From Lachnospiraceae bacterium (lineage in GTDB: Bacteria > Bacillota > Clostridia > Lachnospirales > Lachnospiraceae), in NCBI GenBank assembly GCA_902363825.1, contig CABJBK010000005.1, positions 1 through 64,000 on the forward strand: a DNA stretch of 64,000 bases. Direction: 5' to 3'. This document shows positions 15,970 to 24,917 of the stretch, piece after piece. The translations under genes were made by a program, and so were the position numbers. Numbering within the stretch: position 1 is the first letter of the stretch; each line of letters starts with the position of its first letter. A model generated the notes under the pieces. It saw only the letters and a program-made list of their open reading frames with translations. It ran no database searches and had not been told where the DNA came from.

Positions 15970-15998
15970 TTGATTTATAGAATAAGATATAGTATATT
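15970..15998 (+). promoter_or_regulatory. Promoter of plsX-acpP
   Basis: TTGATT (15970-15975), a 17-base spacer and TATATT (15993-15998). Start of transcription would be near 16005, with the ribosome site AAGGAGG at 16027. Confidence 0.6.
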
Positions 15999-16039
15999 TT
16001 GATATAGATATGTGACAGCAGTCCGTAAGGAGGGAGAAC

Positions 16040-17065
16040 ATGCAGGAGATCACGACAGTAGTATTAGACGCGATGGGCGGAGATCATGCGCCGGGCGAGA
16101 TGGTGAAAGGTGCGATCGACGCAGTCAATATGCGGGACGACATAAAAGTGATCCTGGTAGGACAGGAAGATGTCATTAAGGAAGAGATAGGAAAGTATCA
16201 GTATCCGGAAGACAAGATCGGAATCGTACATGCGGAAGAGGTTATCGAAACTGCCGAGCCTCCGGTCAATGCGATCCGTAAAAAGAAAAATTCCTCGATC
16301 GTAGTGGGAATGAATATGGTAAAAAACAAAGAGGCAGACGCGTTTGTCTCAGCAGGAAGTTCCGGAGCGATCTTAGTCGGCGGACAGGTTATTGTCGGAA
16401 GGATCCGTGGGATCGAGCGGCCGCCGCTTGCACCGATCATCCCGACCGAGAGCGGCGTTTCACTCCTCATCGACTGCGGAGCCAATGTGGATGCGCGTCC
16501 TTCCCATCTGGTGCAGTTCGCGAAGATGGGGTCGATCTACATGGAACATGTAGTTGGGATCAAGAATCCGAGAGTGGCGATCGTAAATATCGGGGCAGAG
16601 GAAGATAAGGGAAATGCGTTAGTCAAAGAAACATTTCCGTTACTCAAGGCGTGTACCGATATCAATTTCGTTGGTTCGATCGAAGCCAGAGAGATCCCGC
16701 ATGGCGGAGCGGATGTAATCGTCTGTGAAGCGTTTGTGGGAAATGTCATCTTAAAGCTGTATGAGGGACTCAGCTCTACACTGATCAGTCTTGTAAAGCA
16801 GGGCATGATGAGCAGTGTGACAAGCAAGATCGGAGCGGCAATGGCGCTTCCGGCATTGAAAAAGACGTTAAAAGAGTTTGACGCTTCCAAATACGGCGGA
16901 GCACCACTGCTTGGACTGAACGGACTGGTCGTAAAGACACACGGCAGTGCAAAGGCAATGGAGGTAACCAACTCCATCATTCAGTGTGTCACATTTAAGA
17001 ATGAAGATATCAATGGAAAGATCAAAAAAAATATTATAGTTTCTGAGGAAAAGACAGAAGCATAG
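16040..17065 (+). CDS. plsX: Phosphate acyltransferase PlsX
   Basis: A 341-residue PlsX, which converts acyl-ACP and phosphate to acyl phosphate, the donor for PlsY (encoded here at 39855) in phospholipid synthesis. Recognisable are VVLDAMGGDHAPGEMVKGA (residues 6-24), NSSIVVGMNMV and FVSAGSSGAILVGG near 105, IDCGANVDARPSHLVQFA near 144 and CEAFVGNVILKLYEG near 230. It stands directly before acpP, which makes the carrier protein of its substrate. The start ATG 16040 follows AAGGAGGGAG. Confidence 0.95.
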   Translation: MQEITTVVLDAMGGDHAPGEMVKGAIDAVNMRDDIKVILVGQEDVIKEEIGKYQYPEDKIGIVHAEEVIETAEPPVNAIRKKKNSSIVVGMNMVKNKEADAFVSAGSSGAILVGGQVIVGRIRGIERPPLAPIIPTESGVSLLIDCGANVDARPSHLVQFAKMGSIYMEHVVGIKNPRVAIVNIGAEEDKGNALVKETFPLLKACTDINFVGSIEAREIPHGGADVIVCEAFVGNVILKLYEGLSSTLISLVKQGMMSSVTSKIGAAMALPALKKTLKEFDASKYGGAPLLGLNGLVVKTHGSAKAMEVTNSIIQCVTFKNEDINGKIKKNIIVSEEKTEA

Positions 17066-17079
17066 AAAGGAAATGACGT

Positions 17080-17313
17080 ATGGAATTCGAAAAGTTAAAA
17101 AAAATTATTGCGGAAGTATTAAATGTGGATGAAGATGAGATCACAATGGACACAACATTTGTGGATGATCTGGGAGCAGACTCCCTGGATGTGTTCCAGA
17201 TCATTATGGGAATAGAGGAAGAATTCGATATCGAGATCGAAAATGAAGAAGCAGAAAAGATCGTTACCGTTTCAGATGCGGTAGAGCAGATCAAAAATGC
17301 GTTAAACAACTAA
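17080..17313 (+). CDS. acpP: Acyl carrier protein
   Basis: A 77-residue acidic acyl carrier protein. The phosphopantetheine attachment serine is Ser35 in GADSLD, inside the conserved helix 2 ([20 protein letters not shown]). It carries growing fatty acids and provides acyl groups to PlsX, encoded 14 bases upstream. Activation needs a phosphopantetheinyl transferase; an Sfp-type enzyme is encoded at 28182. Ribosome site GAAAGGAAA at about 17067. Confidence 0.96.
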   Translation: MEFEKLKKIIAEVLNVDEDEITMDTTFVDDLGADSLDVFQIIMGIEEEFDIEIENEEAEKIVTVSDAVEQIKNALNN

Positions 17314-17345
17314 TCGCGCTGGATTCTTTTGGCGGATCAGAGAGA

Positions 17346-17383
17346 CGAAAGATAAAGCCCTTTTAGAAGGGCTTTATCTTTCG
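17346..17383 (+). terminator. Perfect 17-bp hairpin between acpP and rnc (terminator or RNase III site)
   Basis: Bases 17346-17362 pair perfectly with 17367-17383 over a TTAG loop. The T-tract is weak (ATCTTTCGTTTC), so termination of acpP may be partial. The hairpin ends 41 bases before the RNase III start codon and is long enough to be an RNase III substrate. Confidence 0.75.
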
Positions 17384-17424
17384 TTTCATAATAGAAGAGA
17401 AATTACTGCGGTGAGGAGAAGAAG

Positions 17425-18105
17425 ATGAGAAAACAATTAGAGTTTCAAGAGGTGATCGGATATCAGTTTCAAACACCGGGACTGCTTTCACAGGCATTGA
17501 CACACAGTTCCTATGCCAATGAAAAACATATGAAAAAGGGATCGGACAATGAACGTCTCGAATTTCTGGGAGATGCGGTGCTTGAGATCGTGTCAAGTGA
17601 GTTTTTATACTTAAATTACCCGAAACTGCCGGAAGGCGATCTGACGAAGATGCGCGCGAGCCTGGTCTGTGAGCCGACACTGGCGTTTTGTACCAGACAG
17701 CTGAATCTTGGCGATTATCTCCTGCTTGGCAAGGGAGAAGATATGACCGGCGGAAGAAAACGCAAGTCCATCCTTTCGGACGCGCTTGAAGCGGTTATCG
17801 GTGCCATTTATTTAGACGGTGGTTTTGCTAGTGCAAAAGAGTTTATCTTAAAATTTATTCTGACGGATATTGAACATAAGCAGCTCTTTTATGATAGCAA
17901 GACTATCCTTCAGGAGGTAGTGCAGGCATCCTACAAGGAGGAACTGTGTTACCGCCTTGTCGGGGAAGAAGGACCGGATCATGACAAACACTTTATGGTC
18001 GAGGCCTGGATCGGAGAAATGCTAATCGGAAAGGGCGAGGGACACACAAAGAAAGCGGCGGAACAGGAAGCGGCTTATCAGGCATTGCTGAAACTGAAAA
18101 AGTAA
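17425..18105 (+). CDS. rnc: Ribonuclease III
   Basis: A 226-residue RNase III, cutting double-stranded RNA in rRNA maturation and mRNA control. The family signature NERLEFLGDAV sits at 42-52, with Glu46 and Asp50 as metal ligands, and DALEAVIGAIYLDGG near 116-130 carries the second pair. The C-terminal third (HFMVEAWIGEMLIGKGEGHT then KKAAEQEAAYQALLKL) is the double-stranded RNA-binding domain. It is followed 22 bases later by smc, the order common in Bacillota. A perfect hairpin in its leader suggests possible self-control. Confidence 0.96.
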   Translation: MRKQLEFQEVIGYQFQTPGLLSQALTHSSYANEKHMKKGSDNERLEFLGDAVLEIVSSEFLYLNYPKLPEGDLTKMRASLVCEPTLAFCTRQLNLGDYLLLGKGEDMTGGRKRKSILSDALEAVIGAIYLDGGFASAKEFILKFILTDIEHKQLFYDSKTILQEVVQASYKEELCYRLVGEEGPDHDKHFMVEAWIGEMLIGKGEGHTKKAAEQEAAYQALLKLKK

Positions 18106-18127
18106 CAGACAGGAAACGGGAGAGAAT

Positions 18128-21100
18128 ATGTATTTAAAGAGTATTGAGGTACACGGCTTTAAATCCTTTGCCAATAAGATCGTTTTTGATTTTCATAACG
18201 GAATTACCGGCATTGTGGGGCCAAACGGCAGTGGAAAGAGTAATGTCGCGGATGCCGTGCGCTGGGTGCTCGGTGAGCAGAGCGCAAAACAGCTTCGTGG
18301 TGCCAGCATGCAGGATATCATATTTGCGGGAACCGAGAACAGGAAACCGTTAAGCTATGCGTATGTCGCGATCACACTGGACAATTCGGATCACAAGCTG
18401 GCAGTGGATTTCGCGGAGGTCACGGTAGCACGTCGCGTGTACCGTTCCGGCGAGAGCGAGTATCTTTTGAATGGAAATCCGTGCCGTCTTAAGGATGTCA
18501 ACGAACTGTTTTATGACACCGGTATCGGTAAAGAGGGATATTCCATCATCGGACAGGGTCAGATCGAAAAGATCCTAAACGGTAAGCCGGAGGAACGGAG
18601 AGAACTTTTTGATGAAGCGGCAGGAATCGTAAAATTTAAGCGCAGAAAGGCTGCGGCGCAGAAAAAGCTGGCGGACGAGCGGGAGAACCTTGTCCGTGTC
18701 AATGACATTTTGTCGGAACTTGAGCGCCAGGTTATTCCGCTGGAAAAACAGGCGAAAACCGCGAAGATCTATCTTCAGAAAAAAGAAGAACTGAAAACTT
18801 ACGATGTCAATATGTTTCTTCTGGAAACAAAGAGGATCGAGGAACAGCAAAAAGAAGTGGCCGGTAAGTACCGGATCGCGGATGACGAGTTAAAAGAGGC
18901 GAATGAATCCTACGAGGGCATTAAATCCGAGTATGAGAAGCTGGAACGCGAGATGGAAGCGCTTGATGAAAAGATCGACCAGACCAAGGATCAGCTGAGT
19001 AACACCAGCGTTATGAAAGGAAAGCTGGAAGGGCAGATCAATGTCCTGCGTGAACAGATCCACACGGCGGAACTTACCGATGAGCATTTAAAGAGCCGTC
19101 TGGACGCGATCGAGCGGGAGAAGGAAGCAAAGCAGGCGGAGCGCGCAACTTACGAGGAGCGGAAAAAAGAACTGGCTGCGGGGCTTGAAGAGACCGGCGC
19201 GAAGCGGCGGCAGGCGGAAGAGGATTTAAAAAAGATCCGGGATGAGATCGCGCAGTGCAGTGCACGCATGGAAGCGGGCAAGAGCGAGATCATTGCCCTT
19301 TTAAATAACAAGGCATCGATCAAAGCGGGACAACAGCGTTACGATACGATGTTAGAGCAGATCAACATCCGTAAGGCGGAACTCACCAAGCGGCTTTTGG
19401 AGCGGAAGAGCGAGGAAAATGATTTAAAGAATGTCCTCGGGCAGTATGAGGAAGAATATAAAAAGACCTGTGAGGTGATCTCAGACTTAAATTCTTCCAT
19501 GCAGGAGATGGAGCAGAAAGCTGCGGAATGGAAGAAAAAACAGCGGGAAGTAAATGAGACGCTGGATACGGCGAGACTTTCCTACCACAAGGAGCAGTCG
19601 AAGCTGGAATCGTTAAAGAACATCGCGGAGCGTTACGAGGGATACGGAAACAGTATCCGCAAAGTGATGGAACAAAAAGAGAACGAAGCCGGACTTCTTG
19701 GCGTTGTGGCGGATCTAATCAAAGTCGATAAAAAATATGAGACCGCGATCGAGACAGCGCTTGGCGGAAATATCCAGAATATCGTGACGGAGGATGAGAC
19801 GACCGCGAAGCGGATGATCGGTTATTTAAAGAAAAACCGTCTGGGACGCGCGACATTTCTGCCGCTGACCAGTGTCCGCGGAAAAGATAATTCCAAAAAC
19901 GAGAAGTATCTGGCGGAGGAAGGAATCCTCGGATTCGCGAATACGCTGGTGCAGACGCAGGAAAAATACGCGGGTGTGCTTTCCTATCTGCTTGGCAGGG
20001 TGCTTGTGGCAGACACGATCGACCATGCACTGGCACTGGCGAAAAAAAGCCAGTATTCGTTACATATCGTCACGCTGGAAGGGGAATATCTAAGCCCGGG
20101 CGGTTCGCTGGCAGGTGGAGCGTTCAAAAATAACAGCAATCTGCTTGGAAGAAAGCGGGAGATCGACACGCTTGAACAGAGCATGAAAGAGCTGGTGGCA
20201 CAGATCAAAAGTTACAGGGCAAGGTCGGAAGAGATAAAGACCGCGCAGGCGCTTCTTGCTGAGGATATCGAGTCCGCGAAAGTAAAACTGCAGGAGCAGT
20301 ATCTTGCACAGAACACCGCGGAAATGAATTTGAAACGCGCAAAGGACAGACAGGAAGAGAGCGAAAATGTCTATGCAGGTCTGAGACGCGAGAGCAAAGA
20401 GATCGAGGCGCAGATCGCGGAGATCGCGGAAAACAAGGAAAAGATCACAGACGAGATCGAAGCCATGGCAAAACGCGAGAAGGAGATCGGAGAGGAAAAC
20501 AACCGGCTCCAGAGCGTGTTAGAGGAACAGACCAAAGCGGAAGATGCCGCAAAGGAAAAAGCGGCGAAGATCCAGATGGAAGAGGCAGGATTTTTACAGA
20601 AGGAAGAATTTATCCTGGAAAATACCGGACGTATCGACCGGGAGATCGCGCATCTGAAAGAAGAAGCGGATTCCCTGAAAAATCAGGCAAAAGAGGCAAA
20701 AGGTGATGTCCAGAAGAAAAAACACGACATCGAGGAGATCGAAAAGACGATTCTTGCCTCGGATGGCAGCCATGCGGATCTGGAGAAGCAGTTAAAAGAA
20801 GATCAGGCAAAAAAAGAAGAGATGTCTGCGGAATATAAGGGATTCTTTCAGAAACGCGAGGATATCACCAAACGCGTCGGAGAACTTGACAAGGAGATCT
20901 TCCGTTTGAATTCCCAGAGGGAAAAACTCGAGGAAGCACAGGAATACCAGAACAATTATATGTGGGAAGAATATGAACTGACACTTCATGCGGCAGAAGA
21001 ACTGCGCAGGGAGGAGTATGGGGATCTTCCGCAGTTAAAAAAGATGATCGCGTCGTTAAAAGAGGAGATCCGCAAACTCGGGGATGTCAATGTCAATGCG

Positions 21101-21688
21101 ATCGAGGATTACAAGGAACTCTCCGAGCGTTACGAGTTTTTGAAAAACCAGCATGATGACCTGATCGAAGCCGAGAAGACGTTGATCGGCGTGATCGAGG
21201 ATCTGGACAGCGGAATGCGTAAGCAGTTCACAGAAAAATTCGCAGAGATCCAGCATGAATTTGACAAGGCGTTTAAGGACCTTTTCGGTGGCGGAAAGGG
21301 AACCCTGGAACTGGTGGAGGATGAGGACATCCTGGAATGCGGCATCCGTATCATCGCGCAGCCGCCGGGAAAGAAGCTCCAGAACATGATGCAGCTTTCC
21401 GGTGGCGAGAAGTCGCTGACGGCGATCGCGCTTTTGTTCGCGATCCAGAATCTGAAACCGTCTCCGTTCTGTCTCTTGGACGAGATCGAGGCGGCGCTCG
21501 ATGATTCAAACGTAGACCGTTTTGCGCAGTATCTGCATAAATTGACGAAAAATACACAGTTTATCGTGATCACGCACCGAAGAGGAACCATGAATGCGGC
21601 AGATCGTCTGTATGGTATCACCATGCAGGAAAAGGGCGTTTCCACGCTGGTATCGGTAAATCTGATCGAAAATGATCTGGAACAGTAG
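18128..21688 (+). CDS. smc: Chromosome segregation protein SMC
   Basis: A full-length 1186-residue SMC ATPase, which with ScpA and ScpB extrudes and organises chromosomal DNA. The N-terminal head has Walker A GPNGSGKSNV (31-40). Long coiled coils (about 170-510 and 690-1030) flank the hinge (about 520-680, with AIETALGGNIQNIVTEDE and GGSLAGGAF at its end). The C-terminal head has the signature LSGGEKSLTAIALLFA and Walker B FCLLDEIEAALDDSN. scpA and scpB are not in the window. It lies between rnc and ftsY. The start ATG 18128 follows a GGGAGAG site. Confidence 0.97.
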   Translation: MYLKSIEVHGFKSFANKIVFDFHNGITGIVGPNGSGKSNVADAVRWVLGEQSAKQLRGASMQDIIFAGTENRKPLSYAYVAITLDNSDHKLAVDFAEVTVARRVYRSGESEYLLNGNPCRLKDVNELFYDTGIGKEGYSIIGQGQIEKILNGKPEERRELFDEAAGIVKFKRRKAAAQKKLADERENLVRVNDILSELERQVIPLEKQAKTAKIYLQKKEELKTYDVNMFLLETKRIEEQQKEVAGKYRIADDELKEANESYEGIKSEYEKLEREMEALDEKIDQTKDQLSNTSVMKGKLEGQINVLREQIHTAELTDEHLKSRLDAIEREKEAKQAERATYEERKKELAAGLEETGAKRRQAEEDLKKIRDEIAQCSARMEAGKSEIIALLNNKASIKAGQQRYDTMLEQINIRKAELTKRLLERKSEENDLKNVLGQYEEEYKKTCEVISDLNSSMQEMEQKAAEWKKKQREVNETLDTARLSYHKEQSKLESLKNIAERYEGYGNSIRKVMEQKENEAGLLGVVADLIKVDKKYETAIETALGGNIQNIVTEDETTAKRMIGYLKKNRLGRATFLPLTSVRGKDNSKNEKYLAEEGILGFANTLVQTQEKYAGVLSYLLGRVLVADTIDHALALAKKSQYSLHIVTLEGEYLSPGGSLAGGAFKNNSNLLGRKREIDTLEQSMKELVAQIKSYRARSEEIKTAQALLAEDIESAKVKLQEQYLAQNTAEMNLKRAKDRQEESENVYAGLRRESKEIEAQIAEIAENKEKITDEIEAMAKREKEIGEENNRLQSVLEEQTKAEDAAKEKAAKIQMEEAGFLQKEEFILENTGRIDREIAHLKEEADSLKNQAKEAKGDVQKKKHDIEEIEKTILASDGSHADLEKQLKEDQAKKEEMSAEYKGFFQKREDITKRVGELDKEIFRLNSQREKLEEAQEYQNNYMWEEYELTLHAAEELRREEYGDLPQLKKMIASLKEEIRKLGDVNVNAIEDYKELSERYEFLKNQHDDLIEAEKTLIGVIEDLDSGMRKQFTEKFAEIQHEFDKAFKDLFGGGKGTLELVEDEDILECGIRIIAQPPGKKLQNMMQLSGGEKSLTAIALLFAIQNLKPSPFCLLDEIEAALDDSNVDRFAQYLHKLTKNTQFIVITHRRGTMNAADRLYGITMQEKGVSTLVSVNLIENDLEQ

Positions 21689-21711
21689 CAAAAAAGAAAG
21701 AAGGGCAGAAG

Positions 21712-22674
21712 ATGGGAGAGAAAAAAGGTTTTTTCAGTCGTCTCGTATCGGGACTGACCAAGACAAGAGATAATATCGTATCCGGGATAGACGCGGTGTT
21801 TGGCGGCTTTTCTCAGATCGATGAGGATTTTTACGAAGAGATCGAGGAAATCCTCATCATGGGAGATATCGGAGTCTCCGCGACAGAAAATATTTTGGAA
21901 TCCTTAAAGCAGAAGGTGAAGGAAAACCACATCAAGAAGCCGGATGAGTGCAAGGAACTTCTGATCGAAAGCATCAAAGAACAGATGCAGGTGGGAGAGA
22001 CCGCGTACCGGTTTGAGGAAGAAAAGTCGGTGGTACTGATCGTTGGTGTCAACGGTGTGGGAAAAACAACATCTGTAGGAAAGCTTGCGGGAAAATTAAA
22101 GGCGCAGGGAAAGAAAGTGGTACTTGCGGCGGCGGATACATTCCGCGCGGCGGCAGGAGAACAGTTAAAAGAATGGGCGAACCGTGCCGGCGTGGACATG
22201 ATCGGCGGCCAGGAGGGAAGCGACCCGGCGGCAGTCATTTATGACGCGGTTGCGGCGGCAAAAGCAAGAAACGCGGATGTCCTTCTCTGCGATACGGCAG
22301 GAAGACTGCACAACAAGAAGAACCTGATGGAAGAACTGCGAAAGATCAACCGGATCCTGGAAAAAGAATATCCGGACGCATACCGTGAGACACTGGTAGT
22401 GTTGGATGCCACAACCGGACAGAACGCGCTCGCACAGGCAAAACAGTTCGCGGAAGTGACGGATCTGACCGGAATCATCCTGACCAAAATGGACGGAACG
22501 GCAAAGGGCGGAATCGCAGTGGCGATCCAGTCCGAATTACAGATCCCGGTGAAATACATCGGTGTCGGTGAAACGATCGATGATCTGCAGAAGTTTGACC
22601 CGGAAGAATTTGTGAACGCGCTGTTCGACCGTGGTGAGGGAGCACAGGAACACGAGGAAGGAGAAAATGATTAA
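21712..22674 (+). CDS. ftsY: SRP receptor GTPase FtsY
   Basis: A 320-residue FtsY, the membrane-associated receptor that docks ribosome-SRP complexes for co-translational protein insertion. It has a short N-terminus (MGEKKGFFSRLVSGLTKTRD, an amphipathic membrane-targeting helix) rather than the long acidic A domain of E. coli. The NG domain shows P-loop GVNGVGKTTSVGKLA near 106, DTFRAAAGEQLKEWA near 142, DTAGRLHNKKNLMEEL near 193 and TKMDGTAKGG near 255. Its partner Ffh is encoded at 24918. The last eight bases overlap the start of the threonine deaminase gene. Confidence 0.96.
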   Translation: MGEKKGFFSRLVSGLTKTRDNIVSGIDAVFGGFSQIDEDFYEEIEEILIMGDIGVSATENILESLKQKVKENHIKKPDECKELLIESIKEQMQVGETAYRFEEEKSVVLIVGVNGVGKTTSVGKLAGKLKAQGKKVVLAAADTFRAAAGEQLKEWANRAGVDMIGGQEGSDPAAVIYDAVAAAKARNADVLLCDTAGRLHNKKNLMEELRKINRILEKEYPDAYRETLVVLDATTGQNALAQAKQFAEVTDLTGIILTKMDGTAKGGIAVAIQSELQIPVKYIGVGETIDDLQKFDPEEFVNALFDRGEGAQEHEEGEND

Positions 22675-23887
22675 GATGTTGACATTGGATAAGTTTGAGG
22701 AAGCAAGTGAGAAAGTAAAAGAAGTAACGTTGGAGACAAAGCTTGTATACAGCGAGTATCTGAGCGGACAGAGTGGAAACAAGGTTTATTTAAAACCGGA
22801 AAATCTACAGTATACCGGCGCGTACAAAGTGCGCGGCGCTTATTATAAGATCAGCACACTTTCCGATGAGGAAAGAAAGAAGGGGCTGATCACGGCATCT
22901 GCCGGAAACCATGCGCAGGGCGTTGCCTACGCGGCAAAATGTTATGGTGTCAAGGCAGTAATCGTTATGCCGACGACGACACCGCTTATCAAGGTAAACC
23001 GCACCAAAGGATATGGCGCGGAGGTGATCCTTCACGGGGATGTTTATGATGAAGCCTGTGAGTATGCGTTAAAGCTTGCCGAGGAAAAGGGCTATACGTT
23101 CGTGCATCCGTTCGATGATCCGGCGGTTGCGACCGGACAGGGAACGATCGCGATGGAGATCTTTAAAGAACTTCCGCTTGTGGAATATATCCTCGTTCCG
23201 ATCGGCGGCGGCGGACTTGCGACCGGTGTGTCCACACTTGCCAAGCTCTTAAATCCGAAGGTAAAAGTCATCGGCGTGGAGCCGGCGGGCGCTGCATGTA
23301 TGAAGGCGTCCCTGGCTTCCGGAAAAGTGACGACGCTTCCGAACGTCAACACGATCGCGGACGGAACCGCGGTAAAGACACCGGGATCAAAGATCTTCCC
23401 GTATCTTCAGAAAAATCTGGATGATATCATTACCGTAGAAGATCATGAGTTAGTCGTTTCTTTCCTTGATATGGTGGAAAATCATAAGATGATCGTGGAA
23501 AATTCCGGTCTTCTTACGGTTGCCGCGTTAAAGCATCTGAATGTGAAGGATAAACGTGTGGTTTCCATCTTAAGCGGCGGAAACATGGATGTGATCACGA
23601 TGTCATCGGTCGTACAGCAGGGACTTATTTTCCGTGACCGTATCTTTACCGTATCGGTACTGCTTCCGGATAAGCCGGGTGAACTCTGCAAGGTGGCGGA
23701 TACGATCGCCAAAGAGCAGGGTAACGTAGTAAAACTGGAGCATAATCAGTTCGTTACAACAAACCGTACCGCGCAGGTAGAACTCCGTATCACGATGGAA
23801 TCGTTTGGAACCGATCACAAGAACAAGATCATAAGCGCACTGGAGAGAAACGGTTACAAACCGAAAGTAGTTCAGGCAAATCTGTAA
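22667..23887 (+). CDS. ilvA: Threonine ammonia-lyase with C-terminal ACT-like domain
   Basis: A 406-residue PLP enzyme that deaminates threonine to 2-oxobutyrate. The PLP lysine is Lys54 in GAYKVRGAYYK; ASAGNHAQGVAYAA near 77 and the phosphate-binding PIGGGGLATG near 180 are family motifs. The last 80 residues (IFTVSVLLPDKPGELCKVAD) form an ACT-like regulatory domain. The length matches the shorter single-ACT group, which can be catabolic (TdcB-like) or biosynthetic. The start is ATG 22667, using the AAGGAG at 22658 and overlapping ftsY by eight bases. A longer in-frame start at 22631 lies inside ftsY without a ribosome site. Confidence 0.9.
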   Translation: MIKMLTLDKFEEASEKVKEVTLETKLVYSEYLSGQSGNKVYLKPENLQYTGAYKVRGAYYKISTLSDEERKKGLITASAGNHAQGVAYAAKCYGVKAVIVMPTTTPLIKVNRTKGYGAEVILHGDVYDEACEYALKLAEEKGYTFVHPFDDPAVATGQGTIAMEIFKELPLVEYILVPIGGGGLATGVSTLAKLLNPKVKVIGVEPAGAACMKASLASGKVTTLPNVNTIADGTAVKTPGSKIFPYLQKNLDDIITVEDHELVVSFLDMVENHKMIVENSGLLTVAALKHLNVKDKRVVSILSGGNMDVITMSSVVQQGLIFRDRIFTVSVLLPDKPGELCKVADTIAKEQGNVVKLEHNQFVTTNRTAQVELRITMESFGTDHKNKIISALERNGYKPKVVQANL

Positions 23888-23920
23888 GTTTTTTGGAAAG
23901 AAAATGGCGGAGGGCAGCGA

Positions 23921-24469
23921 ATGTTTGGAAGAAGCGAAGACATTTTTGAGGAAGAACGGCCGAAAGAAGAAAAGGTAACAAGACAGGAACGAAGGGAAGA
24001 AAAGCTCCGGGAAAAAGAGCGGAAAAAACAGGAAAAAGAAGATTTAAAACAGCAGAGAGCCGCGTTTGAGGAAGAGATGAAAGGGCGCGAGCTGGAAGAA
24101 AAAAGAAGAAAACAGCTGGAAAAAGAGGACGCGCGCAACGCAAAACTGGCGAAAAAAGCGGAAAAGAAGATTGCCAAAGTCGAGATGCGGAGTGAAAAGA
24201 AACCGTCTTTTAAAAACCGGATCTTTTTCGTGATCCTTCTCCTTCTTTGTTTTGCGGCGGGCTTTGGAGCGGCGGTTTTCGTCGCGTGGATCGGTCATGT
24301 GTCTTTCGCGCCTGTGAAATTCCTGCCGTTCGCCCTGCTTGCCTTTGTATTTACCTTTTCCACCGCGAATTTCTTTCTGCATGAAGGAAAGATCGAGGTG
24401 GCGGCAGGGGCGTTCTCGCTGCTTTCGCTGGCAGGCGGGATCGTGGAACTGGCTTATTTATTCCATTAA
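23921..24469 (+). CDS. Unknown protein: charged coiled coil plus membrane segments
   Basis: A 182-residue protein I do not recognise. Residues 1-95 are almost all charged (repeated EEK, KKQEKEDLKQQ, KAEKKIAKVE), predicting a long helix or coiled coil. They are followed by three hydrophobic segments: IFFVILLLLCFAAGFGAAVF (about 101-123), FLPFALLAFVFTFSTANFF (about 132-152) and VAAGAFSLLSLAGGIVELAY (about 158-180). It should be a membrane protein with a large cytoplasmic helical arm. It sits between threonine deaminase and ylxM-ffh, ends just before a terminator, and has a ribosome site GGAGGGCAG. A link with membrane targeting is only suggested by position. Confidence 0.6.
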   Translation: MFGRSEDIFEEERPKEEKVTRQERREEKLREKERKKQEKEDLKQQRAAFEEEMKGRELEEKRRKQLEKEDARNAKLAKKAEKKIAKVEMRSEKKPSFKNRIFFVILLLLCFAAGFGAAVFVAWIGHVSFAPVKFLPFALLAFVFTFSTANFFLHEGKIEVAAGAFSLLSLAGGIVELAYLFH

Positions 24470-24488
24470 ATGCAGCTTTTTCAAAAAA

Positions 24489-24535
24489 GAAGCAGGGTGT
24501 AAAGAAAAAACACTTGACACCCTGCTTCTTTTATT
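24489..24535 (+). terminator. Terminator, overlapping the ylxM-ffh promoter
   Basis: GAAGCAGGGTGT (24489-24500) pairs perfectly with ACACCCTGCTTC (24517-24528) over a 16-base loop, followed by TTTTATT. It ends the upstream gene. Confidence 0.88.
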
Positions 24536-24542
24536 GTATGAT
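24514..24542 (+). promoter_or_regulatory. Promoter of ylxM-ffh inside the terminator stem
   Basis: A consensus TTGACA (24514-24519) whose last three bases form the start of the right terminator arm, a 17-base spacer and TATGAT (24537-24542). The start point would be near 24549, and the ribosome site AAGGAG lies before ATG 24572. Confidence 0.8.
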
Positions 24543-24571
24543 ATACTAGGTTCGCAGATAAGGAGTCGGAT

Positions 24572-24916
24572 ATGGAAGAAAAGCTGGAACAGGCTTATCT
24601 GTATGATTTTTACGGAGAGCTTTTGAACGAACATCAGCGCAGGATATATGAAGATTTTGTATTTAATGACCTCTCCCTTGGCGAGATCGCGAAGGACGAG
24701 GGAATCAGCAGACAGGGCGTGCATGATATGGTGAGACGCTGTAACCGGACGCTCGAAGGCTACGAGGAGAAGTTGCATCTGGTAGCGAAGTTCCTTTCCG
24801 CGAAGCAGAAAGTATCAAAGATCCATATTCTGGCAAAGCAGTTTCATGAAAAGCCGGAAGATCAGATTTTAAACGAGATAGAGAATTTATCCAATGAGAT
24901 ATTAGAGGAGCTGTAA
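24572..24916 (+). CDS. ylxM: YlxM-type SRP-associated helix-turn-helix protein
   Basis: A 114-residue YlxM/p13-type protein. It is a sigma-70 region 4-like helix-turn-helix ([20 protein letters not shown] at about 32-51), and in Gram-positive bacteria it is made with Ffh and associates with the signal recognition particle. The downstream ffh start is one base after its stop, so the two are coupled. Despite its fold there is no evidence that it is a transcription factor. Confidence 0.88.
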   Translation: MEEKLEQAYLYDFYGELLNEHQRRIYEDFVFNDLSLGEIAKDEGISRQGVHDMVRRCNRTLEGYEEKLHLVAKFLSAKQKVSKIHILAKQFHEKPEDQILNEIENLSNEILEEL

Positions 24917-24917
24917 T

